Source: Prinia subflava (lineage: Eukaryota > Chordata > Aves > Passeriformes > Cisticolidae). From it: DNA of 64,000 nucleotides. The notes beneath the pieces were generated by a model. That model made no database searches. It saw only the letters and a program-made list of their open reading frames with translations, and was not told the origin of the DNA. How positions within the stretch are numbered: the stretch's first letter is position 1; each line of letters starts with the position of its first letter. This document shows, in pieces, positions 1-10,100 of this stretch. Position numbers and translations under genes: made by a program. The DNA lies in NCBI RefSeq assembly GCF_021018805.1, contig NC_086247.1, positions 139,231,602 through 139,295,601 of the forward strand, in the 5' to 3' direction.

Positions 1-1340
1 CTAATGCAACTGCAGTTGAACAATGACCGGGAATCTGCTTCTTACACAGAGCAAAATTGCACAAACCACAATTTCTCCTCCCTGGGAACACAGAGAGCAG
101 TGGAGCTCACCTCCTGCCTGCAGCCGAGTTAGCCATTTTCTGCAAGGAGAACATTACATTTAATCCAGCAGGGAGGTCCCTATTCAGGTCTCTACCAAAT
201 GCTGCCTTTCAGCTTAATGTTTAATCATTCAAGCTGCCCTCATGCCTTTATGAATATAATATGAAAGGGCTAGAAAAAGAACTGTTTGCCTCTAAGATTC
301 ATTGCCATCAGATAAAATGATGATATTTATGTGGTGTGTTACACTAAAGAAAATTACTCTACTGGGGCACAGCTCAGTGCTGGCAGAAACAGTGAAAGAG
401 ATGCTAAATTTCTGGAACTGCTGTGAAAGACTGAAGATATTTGTTATTTCAGTATCATGATAAGCAATATGTGCATTGAAATTCCATTCCATAAAAGACT
501 ATATACTAACATTCAATCAATAAGACCTTTTGTTTTTGCGGGTTTTCCCCCCGCAGGGACTTTTTTTCAGGTCATGCCTCAGAAATGAACAATGAGCATG
601 TAAAATTTAAACTTTTACATTAAGTAAGCTCAAGACCTGAGAAGACTGAGTGCATGTGGGGAAAAACACGAAGGATCTTCTATTCTCCACTTAATCATGC
701 TGGTTACATTTTTCTATAGTTCTGACTTGGAGATACACGGAAATCAAACAGTATTTGTAGCATAAAAAATATTCAGTTGCCATCCTTTATGCTTTCAAAT
801 GGAAGATGTGAAAATGCCACAGGGTGAGATTTTTATTTATGTAAATATGTATTTTTATGTTTCAAGTGTTTGTCAGGCCAGAAGAGTGTAAAAAATTGAA
901 TTTGACAGTTAATTTCTAATCACCTCCTTTATCATCCATTGCAGTGCAGTAATAAATCCTACTTCACTTCTCTCCTGGACTCTTTTTATTCTAATCACTG
1001 CGTTTCCATGGCTGATGTTTTCATACCTCAACCTGCTTTCCTAGGCTCTAAGATGTGCTTCAGGATCCATCATCAGAGTTCCACTGTCTTGCAAAACCTA
1101 CAATCACCTAACATTTAGAAATACTACATTAACAAAGGGAAAGGAGTCCTTAATTGGATTTTTTCAATGTATTTAGTACATTTAGTGATGTATATCCTTT
1201 TAGCATGTCCTCTTCAGGCTTGATTCATACAAGAAAATAGTTAGCAACTAATAAAATAAGTTGATGAAACCTTTACAGAATCACTGTGTCCAGCAACAGC
1301 CCCTGGGCCAAAAATGACTTGGGAACAAGGGCAGGAAAGT
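1..1340. other. AT-rich stretch without a recognisable gene
   Basis: No coding exon or RNA gene is recognised. The stretch is AT-rich single-copy-looking DNA. The only small structure I can point to is a possible hairpin at 537-555, with arms TGCGGG and CCCGCA around a seven-base loop, too short to mean much. The only open frame above 60 codons (292-492, minus) resembles no known protein. Confidence 0.7.
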
Positions 1341-1565
1341 TGTAATGAGAGGGAATGGAAATTTTACTTTGCATAAGGAGGCCAGAAGAGCTTGACATAT
1401 TTAGTGTAGCAAAACAAAAGCTGATACAGAATGTCATTGCTTTCTATAAATATACTAGGAGGTTAAACATCAAGGAAGGGAAAGATCTTTTGAAGATAAA
1501 GTACAGTGTTGGCACAAGAACAAATGGGCATAAACTGCCCATGAATGTATTTTAACTGGAAGCTG
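1341..1565 (+). mobile_element. Old CR1 LINE relic, reverse-transcriptase C-terminal end
   Basis: The plus-strand frame at about 1355-1555 contains NVIAFYKYTRRL followed by GTRTNGHKL. This parallels the end of CR1 ORF2, where a segment of the type 'NVYKYLKGG ... RTRGNGHKL' is typical. The DNA also follows the amniote CR1/L3-like pattern of a 'tataaatac' segment followed by 'aacaaatgg'. CR1 is the dominant non-LTR retrotransposon of birds and reptiles. The copy is short, 5'-truncated, lacks a clear 3' tail and has many substitutions, so it is an old dead fragment. The boundaries are approximate. Confidence 0.7.
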
Positions 1566-2795
1566 AAAGACATTATGTAGCCAGTTGAGCAGTCAGCGCT
1601 GGGGAGAGCAGGCTTCCAATGCAAGTGTGGGGGCAGGAGAGGGTTTGTAAGATGGAGTGAGAACAGCTGAGGAAAGGCATCGTGTGATGTGGCCTGGGGC
1701 TAGCGGGGAACTGGGCTCCAAGACACAGGGGGTCCCCTCCAGCCCTCTGTTCCTTTGTTTTAATTTTTCTCAAAGGTATTTGGAGATTCTGCATGGTGAT
1801 GTCTCACAGCTGGTAAAGGATATGGCTCAGAGAAGAAAAAGAAATAAGCAACATGTTTTGGCTAGCCAGATGTATGTTATTACTTTATTCCCAATTCACA
1901 GGAAATGAGCAATCATTTAGTACTGACAGGTACATACTGGAACCTACTATCTTTCTTTTAAACCTTGAAATAATGTACTACAGAAGTTTAGCATTAACCT
2001 TAAAGTAGATTTCACATTTTTGCCAAGGTTACTGTGATATCTTGTGAAACCTATGGGGGAAAACAGAACAAGAAGGAGGCAGCAGGCAGAAACGATATAA
2101 ATTGCTGCCAGAATGGCTGAAATGTTAGCAAGGTTAAAAAAAACCCAATCATCCAAAACTCTTCTGCTCAAAGAGAAGCCTCAGTGAAAGGTCTCTTGGG
2201 AGCTGCAGAAGGTTAGGTAGGTCTGATCTTCATTGGGGTGTAACCCAAATTACCATCTTAATAGACAATTAGACAAGACAAAAGTGATGGTAAAAGCAGC
2301 AAGTGTCTCACTGAATCAAACGACTCCAGTTTGTTAACTGCATTAAGTGGAGTGGGTTACAGCTATATAAGGGTAGGTCATTTCAGGTCTAAGACAAGGT
2401 CAGTGTTGTTTACCAGGATGATTCAGTTTGGCTTTTTACATAACTTTTTAGTGTTTGCCTCTGAAGAGGTGAAGGTTAGGTATGATAGCAACTAAAGAAA
2501 AACTCAGGCCAATACTTTCTAATGTTGCTAGAGAGTTCAGCATACCTTTCCTTAAAAACAGATAAGGCTGGGCATTCAAAGGCATGCAAGTATCCAGCTC
2601 TATCAGCAGCCAGTTTGTCTAAGGAGAAATCTGAATGGAGTCTGAGAGCCAGCAGGTTGCTGCTCAGGGTGTCACCATTCCCACTTTCTCCTTTTCCACT
2701 GAGCAAGTCAATGTCAGAAGTGACACTGGAAAATCTTGGTTTTCCCAGACACCCCTTGAACTGGCAAGTCAGGATGATTTCTAAATAGCAAATGG
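1566..2795. other. Unique DNA between two CR1 relics
   Basis: No gene is recognised. Open frames at 1657-1908 (plus), 1947-2171 (minus), 2476-2706 (minus) and 2522-2788 (plus) do not resemble known proteins and overlap one another on opposite strands, as chance frames do. A TATA-like string (tatataagg) occurs near 2362 without any other promoter sign. Confidence 0.65.
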
Positions 2796-4010
2796 AAACA
2801 GAACCATTCAGGTTGAAAGGGTCTTCTAGATATCACCTTGCCCAATCTGCTCTTCAAAGCATGGTTAACGTGGCCAGCTGAGGTTTGAGTATCTCAAAGA
2901 ACAGCTATTACAATCTCTCTGGGTAACCTGGGCATTGTTCAACTGTTCTTGCTGGGATTCTTTTCTCCCATATGTCCAACTGTAATTTCACATTCTTACA
3001 TTTGTGTTGCCTGTTTATCTTCCTGCTATGTAGCTTCAGCAAGAGTCAGTCCCATACTTCTCTACAACCATTCCCTAGGTAACAGAAAACAACAGTAATA
3101 TTTCTCCTGATTCTTTTCATCCCCAGGCTCAGCAAAGCCAATTCTCTCAGCTTCACTTCATTGCCTCTTGCTTCAGCCCCTTGAGCGTCTCGCTGCCCTT
3201 CTTCTGGACTCCACCATGTATCAGTGTTCCTCTGTACCAGGGGTTCCCATACTGGACACATTATTTCATACAAGGTCTCATGATTGCCAAGGGCAGGAGA
3301 ACAATCCCCTCCTTTGGCCCCTTGGTTTTACCCTTCTGTAGGAGATTAGTCAGTTCTGGAACCCTTCCTGTTACAGCCCAGTATGCAGAGGGACCTTATT
3401 CCCCGAGGGCACACCGCTGACATGTTTAACCTGTTGTTCACCAGGACTGCCATCTCCTTTCCTGGTGAGCCAGCATGACTCCAGCTGTCTTCCTGTGTTG
3501 TGTTAATTCATCCCAAGGGCAGCTTTTGTGCTTTCCTTTGTTGAACTGCAGGAGTTTTCCCATGGCCCATTTCTCCAGCCTGCTGTTGTCCTTCTGGATG
3601 GCTGCTCTGCCCTCCAGAATACTGATCACCCTCCCCAGTTTGATATTATCTGCAAATCTGCTGAGAGTGCATTATAGATTATTGTCCACATCACTAAGGG
3701 GTACATTAAACACCATCAGCCCCACTGTTAAATCCAGTAAACTGCTCAACTGGTTATTAGTTAGACTGAACCATTGGTTAATTTTCTTTGAGCCTGAAGA
3801 TTCAGTCAGTTTATCACAGATCTTAAAATCCAGGCATCTAGTCCATATCTCCCCAGTTTGGCTACAAGGGTGCTACAGGAAATAATCTCTGAAGTATTGC
3901 TTAAATCAAGGGAAATGCCATCCATTGTATTCGTCTCATGTTCAGAGCCAGACATCACAGAAGGCAACCAGGCTAGAACAATTTAAATTCCTTTAAGATA
4001 TCATTCTGAA
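2796..4010 (-). mobile_element. CR1 LINE copy, 5'-truncated, ORF2 decayed
   Basis: The element lies on the minus strand: its 3' end is near 2800, where plus-strand 'ggttgaaagggtcttctaga' matches the reverse complement of the CR1 3' region. Broken minus-strand frames keep CR1 ORF2 C-terminal hallmarks: LEKWAMGKLLQFNKGKHK at about 3438-3629, like the family's 'LEKWA..N.MKFNKGKCK' segment, and KLRELALLSLGMKRIRRNI at about 3046-3273, like the family's 'RLRELGLFSLEKRRLRGDL'. Further 5', plus-strand 3595-3730 is the antisense of the RT thumb-coding region (the 'tctgcaaatctgctgag' landmark). Stops and frameshifts break the frame repeatedly, so the copy is dead. The 5' edge beyond about 4010 is uncertain. 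Plus-strand frames here, including 3475-3885, are antisense shadows. Confidence 0.88.
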
Positions 4011-7000
4011 TTTCATATTTAAGTTCTGAAATTGCCACCTTTTCCAACATCCTTCCTCCAAAATTGTATCTCGCATCCACAATATCACTAATATGATTGG
4101 GTTTTATCCTTGAGGCAGGATCAGCAACCCAGCACTTTCAAATCTCTGTCACCAAGACTCAGAAGCTGTCCTGAAAATCATCCAGATCTTTGCTCATGAA
4201 TCTTTTCCAACATCTTCAAAAATAAGGCTAAGCAGAGTCCCCTGCCCTTCCTTTATTCATTCATTTTAGATGAGCCAGAATTAAAAGATACAGATAGGAA
4301 AGCTAACTTCACTTTTCACTTTTCATCTCTATATTTTTCCCCTGTGTGTACTTGTATTTTTTTCTCTAGAATCTATAAAGTCTATTTTCCTCTTTTTATG
4401 TTGTGTGAGGAAGGATATAAATGGACTAGCACCCTTTTTTTGAGCTTATGCACATTCTCATTTTCTTTTTACTTTTTTTTTTTTTTCCTTTTGGATTGAT
4501 ATTCATGTGACTTTAGCTAAACTGAACTCTTGCAAGTAACTGTAAGGCTGAACAACCTGCAGGTAATTTTTAGTATCCCCAGAGGAATGCCGTTAACTTC
4601 TACTCATCTCCAGTCTGAGTTGGTTCTTTTTGAAGTAGGTCTTCATGTGGTGAACAGGAAGACTATGAGGGTTTTATTATAGTTGGCTTCCTTTACTGCA
4701 TTAGCGTTTATATTTTCCCAGTAGAAATCCCCAAATTGAAAATATGGAGGTGTCAGCTAGCACCACTTTATTTAAGGTTGTGTCAACATTTCCTATAAAC
4801 GTTGTTTTTCTACGGTTTATAACTAGACCATAAAAATGTGTTCAACGCAGAAACTTGGCATAAAAGAGTTCAGCCTGGGAGAGAGTTTTCACAATTAAAA
4901 ATTGAAAAGTCCACTCTGCTGATTTTAACTAATATCTGTTTAATTAAATGGAAATTAGTTGATTTAAAGATGCATTTTTACAGCATAATTCAAAGCAAGC
5001 TTTTATTTAAAAGAATAAATTCACCAAGGGATTATTTCATTAATTTTATCTTGTTGCATTCAGTAGTATAGAAAAGTCAAAATTACTAAGGGATTGCACA
5101 CTAGGAAATAGTGACTACATCTGCAAGTGCTGGTTTGTATAAGCCTCTTTGCTACACATAAGGAAATATTTTTAATGGGGGGGTCTAATAGTGCATAATA
5201 TGATGTTTTCACAATATTTCCTATTATAAAATCACATTTTGACACATTGTCAAGTTTTAACCACTTGGGATGATATTTTATATTCCAGGTGTATGCCTAA
5301 GGCAGAATTTTTGGAAAAAAAATGTCAAAACAGTTTAGCAGATTCTGGGAACAAGAATTGAGAAAATATTTTGTTTTGTTCATATTACTGAAAAAAATGA
5401 TAACAAACTTTTTTTTCAGAAGGCCCAGTTTCTCAGAAGTTTGTAGCAGTGACTGAAAATGCAGGGGAGGAGCAAAGTGGCCTTTTCTGTTGGGAAATAC
5501 CTGTTGCTGTTTTTATAAAAATCTCTCATTTAGGTCCAGTTAGAAACTTTTGGAATAAAACCTGCTTTGCCCATGCTAAGTAGAGACATTTTAATTTAGG
5601 AATTAATATATCCATAGCTCCCATCTTTAGGGCACACATGCAAGTTTCTCAGGACTGCTGGAGTGGATGGAGGAAGATGCTGTTTGTCCCGGAGAGTGAC
5701 TGAACATGTTCTGTCCACTCAGCTCCTGCCTGGCACAAAGCTGGTATGACCATCATCTTTACCATGGCCTGAATGTACTCCATCCAAAGTCAAAGAAATT
5801 GGATTTTTGCAACATTGGTTGCTCAAAGTCAGTGTCAGGTTGGGACAAAACATCACTGCCAGAACTAAGGCAGTGTAAACAAAAAATTCTTTGGGGCAGC
5901 TGGAAAGAAGGAAAAAAATTGACTAAAGGAAAACAACAAACAGATAATGGAACCAAGAAGCAACAACTGGTTAGGAGTGGGAATTGGCTGACCAAAGAGG
6001 GAGGGATATGACAGTGGTGAGGCTCTGGGCTCCTCCAGTAAGAAGACTGAGGCTGAGATCCAGGATCTGAGACTGTGGCAGATGTTGTGAGAGAACTGGG
6101 CAAGAAAAAAATATTCTTCCTCAAGGATATATGAGCATGTATCTCCAGTGGTCAGGCTAGGCCAAAGTTTGAGACGTACATCTGAATTCCAGAGGATGGG
6201 TTGTGAACTTTGAGTATGGAGCTAAGCACTGCTCCAGACACTAGCAAGTCCTGAACGGTGACTGGTAAATCCAAGAATTCATCATCTGGATATTTTTCTC
6301 TTTTTCTAATACTTAAAAGACACTACAACTACATCATGTTATACTGTCCGTGTCGTTTTTTTCCATTTGCAGTAGATGTGATCTTTACTGAAGTAAAGAT
6401 GTTCAGTCCACTGGGGAAGAGCTGCTCCCCACAGGTGGGGAGAGGACAGCATGGACTTGTGAATGGAAACAGCAGAGGAGTGCTCACAGGCAGCCTCCTA
6501 CAAAGTTCAAGGCAATGCTATGGATAGTCCAAGGGGTCCCTGTTCCAGATGTAACCCAAAACTTGGTCTCCTAAATGTATTTCTTCTGAGCAAATAGCAG
6601 AACAATGGCAGAGTGAAAGATCTAAGAGAAACCTTTTTTGGTGTTGAGCTCCCCGAGTTGGAAATACTATATATACCAATTAAATACAGCCAGGCTGTTT
6701 GAACTGCTGTGTTTTAGTAAGCAAGCAGTATATCACAGCAACACCTGAGGGTGCTGCTTTGATCACAGCCTGTCAGCATTTCCGCTGTGAACTTTGTTTA
6801 TTAGAGGTAGGCTGCAAAAGATCTCTCTATGCTGAAATTTCAGTGCAAAGCCTGTCCCAGTCATCAGTTTAAGAGAATCAGGAGGATAGAAGCTCACGTA
6901 ATAATGTCATACTCCTATGTGGGATTTTCTTTTTAAATCTGAGGCTTTTCTCCTTTTCTGGAGACTAAAGTTTCTATATCATCTTCAAAGTGCATTAATC

Positions 7001-7190
7001 CTTACTGCATACCAAAGAAGAAAATCAAACATCTGAATTATTAAGAGAGGTGCTTGAACGGCTGAAAAACTTCTCATCAAATTTTTATCCATTCATTTTG
7101 TACAGTTTTCAGGACACAAACGAAGCATTCCTCATCCTGTCTTCCTGCTGGACTCTGAGATGGTTAAACCACATCTAACAGGAATGAAGG
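4011..7190. other. AT-rich intergenic stretch, no gene recognised
   Basis: The stretch has T-rich tracts, the longest a 14-T run at 4473-4486, and otherwise no recognisable repeat or exon. The frame pair at 5706-6124 (plus and minus) matches no known protein. The 6650-6830 part is AT-rich with low CpG and looks like possible conserved noncoding DNA, but this cannot be judged from one sequence. The stretch ends at the upstream edge of the CpG-rich cluster. Confidence 0.6.
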
Positions 7191-7365
7191 ACGGGGTGGG
7201 GGGGAGAAGTGAAAGGAAGTGTCACATCCTCCGCTGTGAATAGCTGAGCGAGTGCCCGAGCCCTTCATGTGCTGCCTGGAGCAGGCGCTGGGCTCGGGTG
7301 TGCTGCGCGCTCTGCTCAGCGGCCCTCACTGCCGGGGCTCTCCCGGGCTCCCCGCTGGAGCCGCT

Positions 7366-7499
7366 CCGCTTTGTATGAGCTGATTAAATATTCAGAGGAT
7401 GGCAATGAAAAGGGCTCTGCGGCTCGGCGTGGGGGTGCTCATCCAGGAGGCCGGCTCCCAGTCCCCGTGCCAATGAATATTTAATCGCTTTGTACAAAG
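7366..7499. promoter_or_regulatory. Symmetric cluster of palindromic AT-rich motifs in a CpG island
   Basis: Two 13-bp sequences are exact reverse complements: GATTAAATATTCA at 7382-7394 and TGAATATTTAATC at 7474-7486. Each lies next to the same 9-mer CGCTTTGTA in direct orientation (7367-7375 and 7486-7494). The second 9-mer runs into a perfect 12-bp palindrome, CTTTGTACAAAG, at 7488-7499. CTTTGT/ACAAAG is the core preferred by SOX HMG-box factors, and the 13-mer resembles homeodomain or POU-type AT-rich sites. These assignments are inferences from motif knowledge. AT-rich exact repeats inside GC-rich island DNA argue for selection rather than drift. Confidence 0.45.
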
Positions 7500-7762
7500 T
7501 GGAGGAGTTTCAAAAGGAATCCCTGAAAATCTGTGGCTTGGCAGCTCGGGTATTTAACCGAGCAGAGTCTTGGGTCAGAGCCCCTTTTCAGTATTGTGCG
7601 GGAGAAGGGATTTAGACGTAAAACCCTGAGAAATGCTTTGGCCGCTGCAGTCTTCAGGACACAGCCTCAGGGTCGTGGTGTGAGGCCGGCTGAGGCGGTC
7701 GGCGGGGAGGAGGCAGCGCTGTCCTTCCTTCCCCGGTTACCGAGAGTGCCCTCCCGGGCTCC

Positions 7763-7876
7763 GGGCACCCGCACGGCCCGGGGGCACCCGCACGGCCCGG
7801 GGGCACCCGCACGGCCCGGGGGCACCCGCACGGCCCGGGGGCACCCGCACGGCCCGGGGGCACCCGCACGGCCCGG
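7763..7876. repeat. Minisatellite, 6 perfect copies of a 19-bp GC-rich unit
   Basis: The unit GGGCACCCGCACGGCCCGG is repeated six times without a mismatch, starting at 7763, 7782, 7801, 7820, 7839 and 7858. Junctions create runs of five G every 19 bases. The period is not a multiple of three, so every frame is kept open and cycles through similar peptides. This explains the overlapping frames on both strands at 7533-7987 and argues against coding. Perfect identity suggests recent expansion or homogenisation. Copy number may differ between individuals or be collapsed in the assembly. Confidence 0.97.
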
Positions 7877-8060
7877 GCTGCGGCGGGGGAGGCTCAGCCT
7901 CGCCCACAGCCAGCCCTGAGCCCCTCGGGGCCTTTGGCACCGGGGCTGCCGCTCAGCTGCGCCGTGTTCCACCTTCCTGAGAAACACTCAGCGGTTTCCT
8001 TGGACGCGGTGGGGCTGTGCTCGCTGCAGGTGAGGCACGGCCAGCTGAGAAGACAGGCTC

Positions 8061-8864
8061 CGAGCAGGTCCTCCCAGATGGGGCTGGAGTTTCAGTGTTG
8101 GACATCTTCTACTGCTATGTTCCTGGTCAGTGGTTGCCCTTGGGAAAAGAAGAGATTTTAGATGGCCCGGCATCTTTTACTGCTACAATATTCATGAGGA
8201 AAAAAAAATCTGTTTTACGATCACAGCAACCTTCACTACATATTTTTATAACTCCACAGGAACAAGTAACTATAAGTAACTATGCTATTATAAACTGGAG
8301 TCAATTTGTATCCACACCTGTTTGTAAGTATTAGATACATGTATACATCAAGTAACATACACATACAAGTGTATCCATGCATCTCTGTCGCTCAAATTCA
8401 GTGCGTTCACAGTCTGGAAGTGATCACGCCTGGCTATCAACAAAGCTGCCCTCCCCGGTGCCCTGCCAAACATTGCCATGGTTTATCGTATCACTTCAGC
8501 AATCAAACGACAAGTTCATTGTGGATGAAACCCCAGCCTGGATTCAGAGAAATATTTACAGATGTGCTTAACTTTCCATGAGTGAAATTCCACCCCTATT
8601 TAGTAACACACTTGATTTCAGCAAGATCCAGCTGCTGCCCCAGGACTGACATCCCTGGCTGTGCTGGGCCTTCTCTGAAGTAGCCTGGGCACATCAGTAT
8701 TACCTGCAGGTTATTGGGTTTTTATAGGAGCTTGATGAAAAGAGGACTGGTTGTTCTTTGTCAGTTTTTGTGCTGTGCGAGAGAAGCAGCAAGGACTGAA
8801 TAAAGGACGCCAGAGGGGCTCCCTCCATCCTGCTGGAGCTCACATTGCCCTTCCTGCAGCACTA
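8061..8864. other. Lower-GC spacer between CpG islands
   Basis: CpG density drops and the sequence becomes AT-richer, with a tacatgtatacat-like segment near 8336-8348. Open frames at 8306-8581 and 8377-8571 overlap in different frames and match nothing recognised. No exon or repeat was identified. Confidence 0.6.
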
Positions 8865-9620
8865 ACCCTTCGGGCTGAGCTCCCCGGGAAACTGAGGCAA
8901 GCGCTGGCCGGAGCTGCGGGTGGTGTTCCCGGGCTGCATGTGCTGAGGGCCCGTGCCTTCCCGCAGGGCTGCTCTCCCCCAAAAACGTGACCTGCGGAAG
9001 CATCTTCATCTGCCTTCCTCCCTCCTCTGCCGGGTCACGCTGCCAGTGTGAGAAACCTCCCGGCCTTGGAGTGAAAGCGGAGCCGCAGGCCCGGCGGAGG
9101 TGAGCAGATGTCGTGGGCTCGGCAGCAGCAGCGGCCCCGCAGGGGAAGGCCCGGTGGCCGAAGCCGCGCTCTGCCAGCCCCCCGCGCAGATGGCCAACCT
9201 GAAATCCCACCCAGCGCTGCCGACCGGCCAAATCTGCTGCTGTCAGCAAAAGACAAAACCTCTCCCAAGCCCTGCTGCTGGCGATAAAAGGGAGCGGGCA
9301 CAGGAGCAGCCCCGCGGAGGCCCCTCGGGAACAATGGCAACCTTTTCAGGAGCCGGAGAGGCAAAGCTGGACAAAGCCTCACGCTGCCCTCAAACTCCAG
9401 CTGCTGCTGCCTCACACAAAACAGGGGCTGCAAATTTGGTTTCTTTCATCTAAATCCTCTTAGGCGGTGCGAGCGCGGGGAGCGAGCAGCACCTCGCGTG
9501 TCACCCTCCCTGCCTCGGCCGCCAGGGCACGCAGCCTCGAGTGCCGGGCCACCATTTATTGTGGCTTTATTTGACTTTTAGGAACGGGGCAGGGACACAG
9601 GCAGCGAGGGGGCACGGAGA
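8865..9620. promoter_or_regulatory. CpG island B
   Basis: This is a second CpG-rich patch with high G+C, less than 1 kb from island A. A TATA-like GATAAAAGG lies at about 9281-9289, just upstream of GC-rich sequence, and could fit a plus-strand start site, but no exon with splice sites is recognised downstream. The 162-codon minus-strand frame (8761-9249) and the frames at 9035-9453 have Ala/Gly/Arg/Pro-rich composition expected from random reading of CpG-rich DNA. The string gggaaactgaggcaagc at 8887-8903 resembles a common MIR-repeat segment but is too short to call. Confidence 0.6.
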
Positions 9621-9914
9621 GTATTGGCCAGATAATTTGTGCCGGCCTTGCGCTGTTTTGCCTGGAAAAGGGTGAACTTTTCATGTTCTCAAAAGCCAGA
9701 TGAACGGCACAAGTCATTAGTCACCCAGGTATTTACAGTGTTTTTCCTATTTCCTTTCTCCCATGGCCTCTGTGGTCAGCAGTATAAAATTCCTAGGCAC
9801 TCCCACCTAAACACAAGTTTCCTGTTTATGCTCTCAGTGGCTTTTATGTTTAGCTGTTAAAACGCGTTGTCTAAAGAACCATAAAACAATATGAACAGAG
9901 ACTGCAGGTGAGCA
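9621..9914. other. AT-richer gap between CpG patches
   Basis: CpG falls sharply after about 9650. No gene, repeat or hairpin is recognised. The frame 9639-9860 resembles no known protein. Confidence 0.55.
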
Positions 9915-10100
9915 AGCAGGAGGGAAAAAGCAAAGCCACGAGCAGGCTGCGCGGAGGCTGGTCTGGCAGGGAGCGGGGCTGGGGAACAAAGGAACAAAGC
10001 TCGGTTCCATCCAGGCTGCTGCCGCTGCGCCCGCACTGCCGCGGCCACCTCAGCCCAGAGCCGCGCTGGCGGAGCTTCCTCGGCTCAAACCCGCTGAAAA
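9915..10100. promoter_or_regulatory. CpG patch C, end of the CpG cluster
   Basis: This short CpG-rich segment, densest at about 10015-10085, closes the 7.2-10.1 kb cluster. It holds the tandem-like string gaacaaaggaacaaag at about 9983-9998, which carries two ACAAAG cores of SOX type. At under 200 bp it is too short to be a formal island by itself, so I regard it as an outlier of islands A and B. Overlapping frames on both strands here reflect composition. Confidence 0.5.

Larger units (their letters stand above)
7195..8060. promoter_or_regulatory. CpG island A, candidate promoter or enhancer
   Basis: CpG dinucleotides, rare in the flanks, are frequent here; I count roughly 19 CpGs in 7195-7490 alone, and G+C is visibly high. 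In vertebrates such islands usually mark unmethylated promoters or developmental enhancers. It contains the motif cluster at 7366-7499 and the 19-bp minisatellite at 7763-7876. A TATA-like string sits inside a near-palindrome at 7545-7562 (arms CTCGG and CCGAG around a TATTTAA core). No convincing first exon was found: the open frames here (7269-7484, 7533-7919 and several minus frames) are products of base composition and of the minisatellite. Transcription direction is unknown. Confidence 0.65.

Noticed and set aside
1657..1908. An exon-like frame after a pyrimidine tract ending in caaag
   Set aside because: The peptide is not recognisable, and neither a matching donor site nor neighbouring exons were found.
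3475..3885. 136-codon plus-strand frame
   Set aside because: It is the antisense of the CR1 ORF2 copy, which is coded on the minus strand.
7533..7987. Pro/Gly/Arg/His repeat proteins on both strands
   Set aside because: They arise from the 19-bp minisatellite, whose period is not divisible by three and opens every frame.
8761..9249. 162-codon minus-strand frame in CpG island B
   Set aside because: Ala/Gly/Arg/Pro-rich reading of CpG-rich DNA, with overlapping frames on both strands; no recognisable protein.
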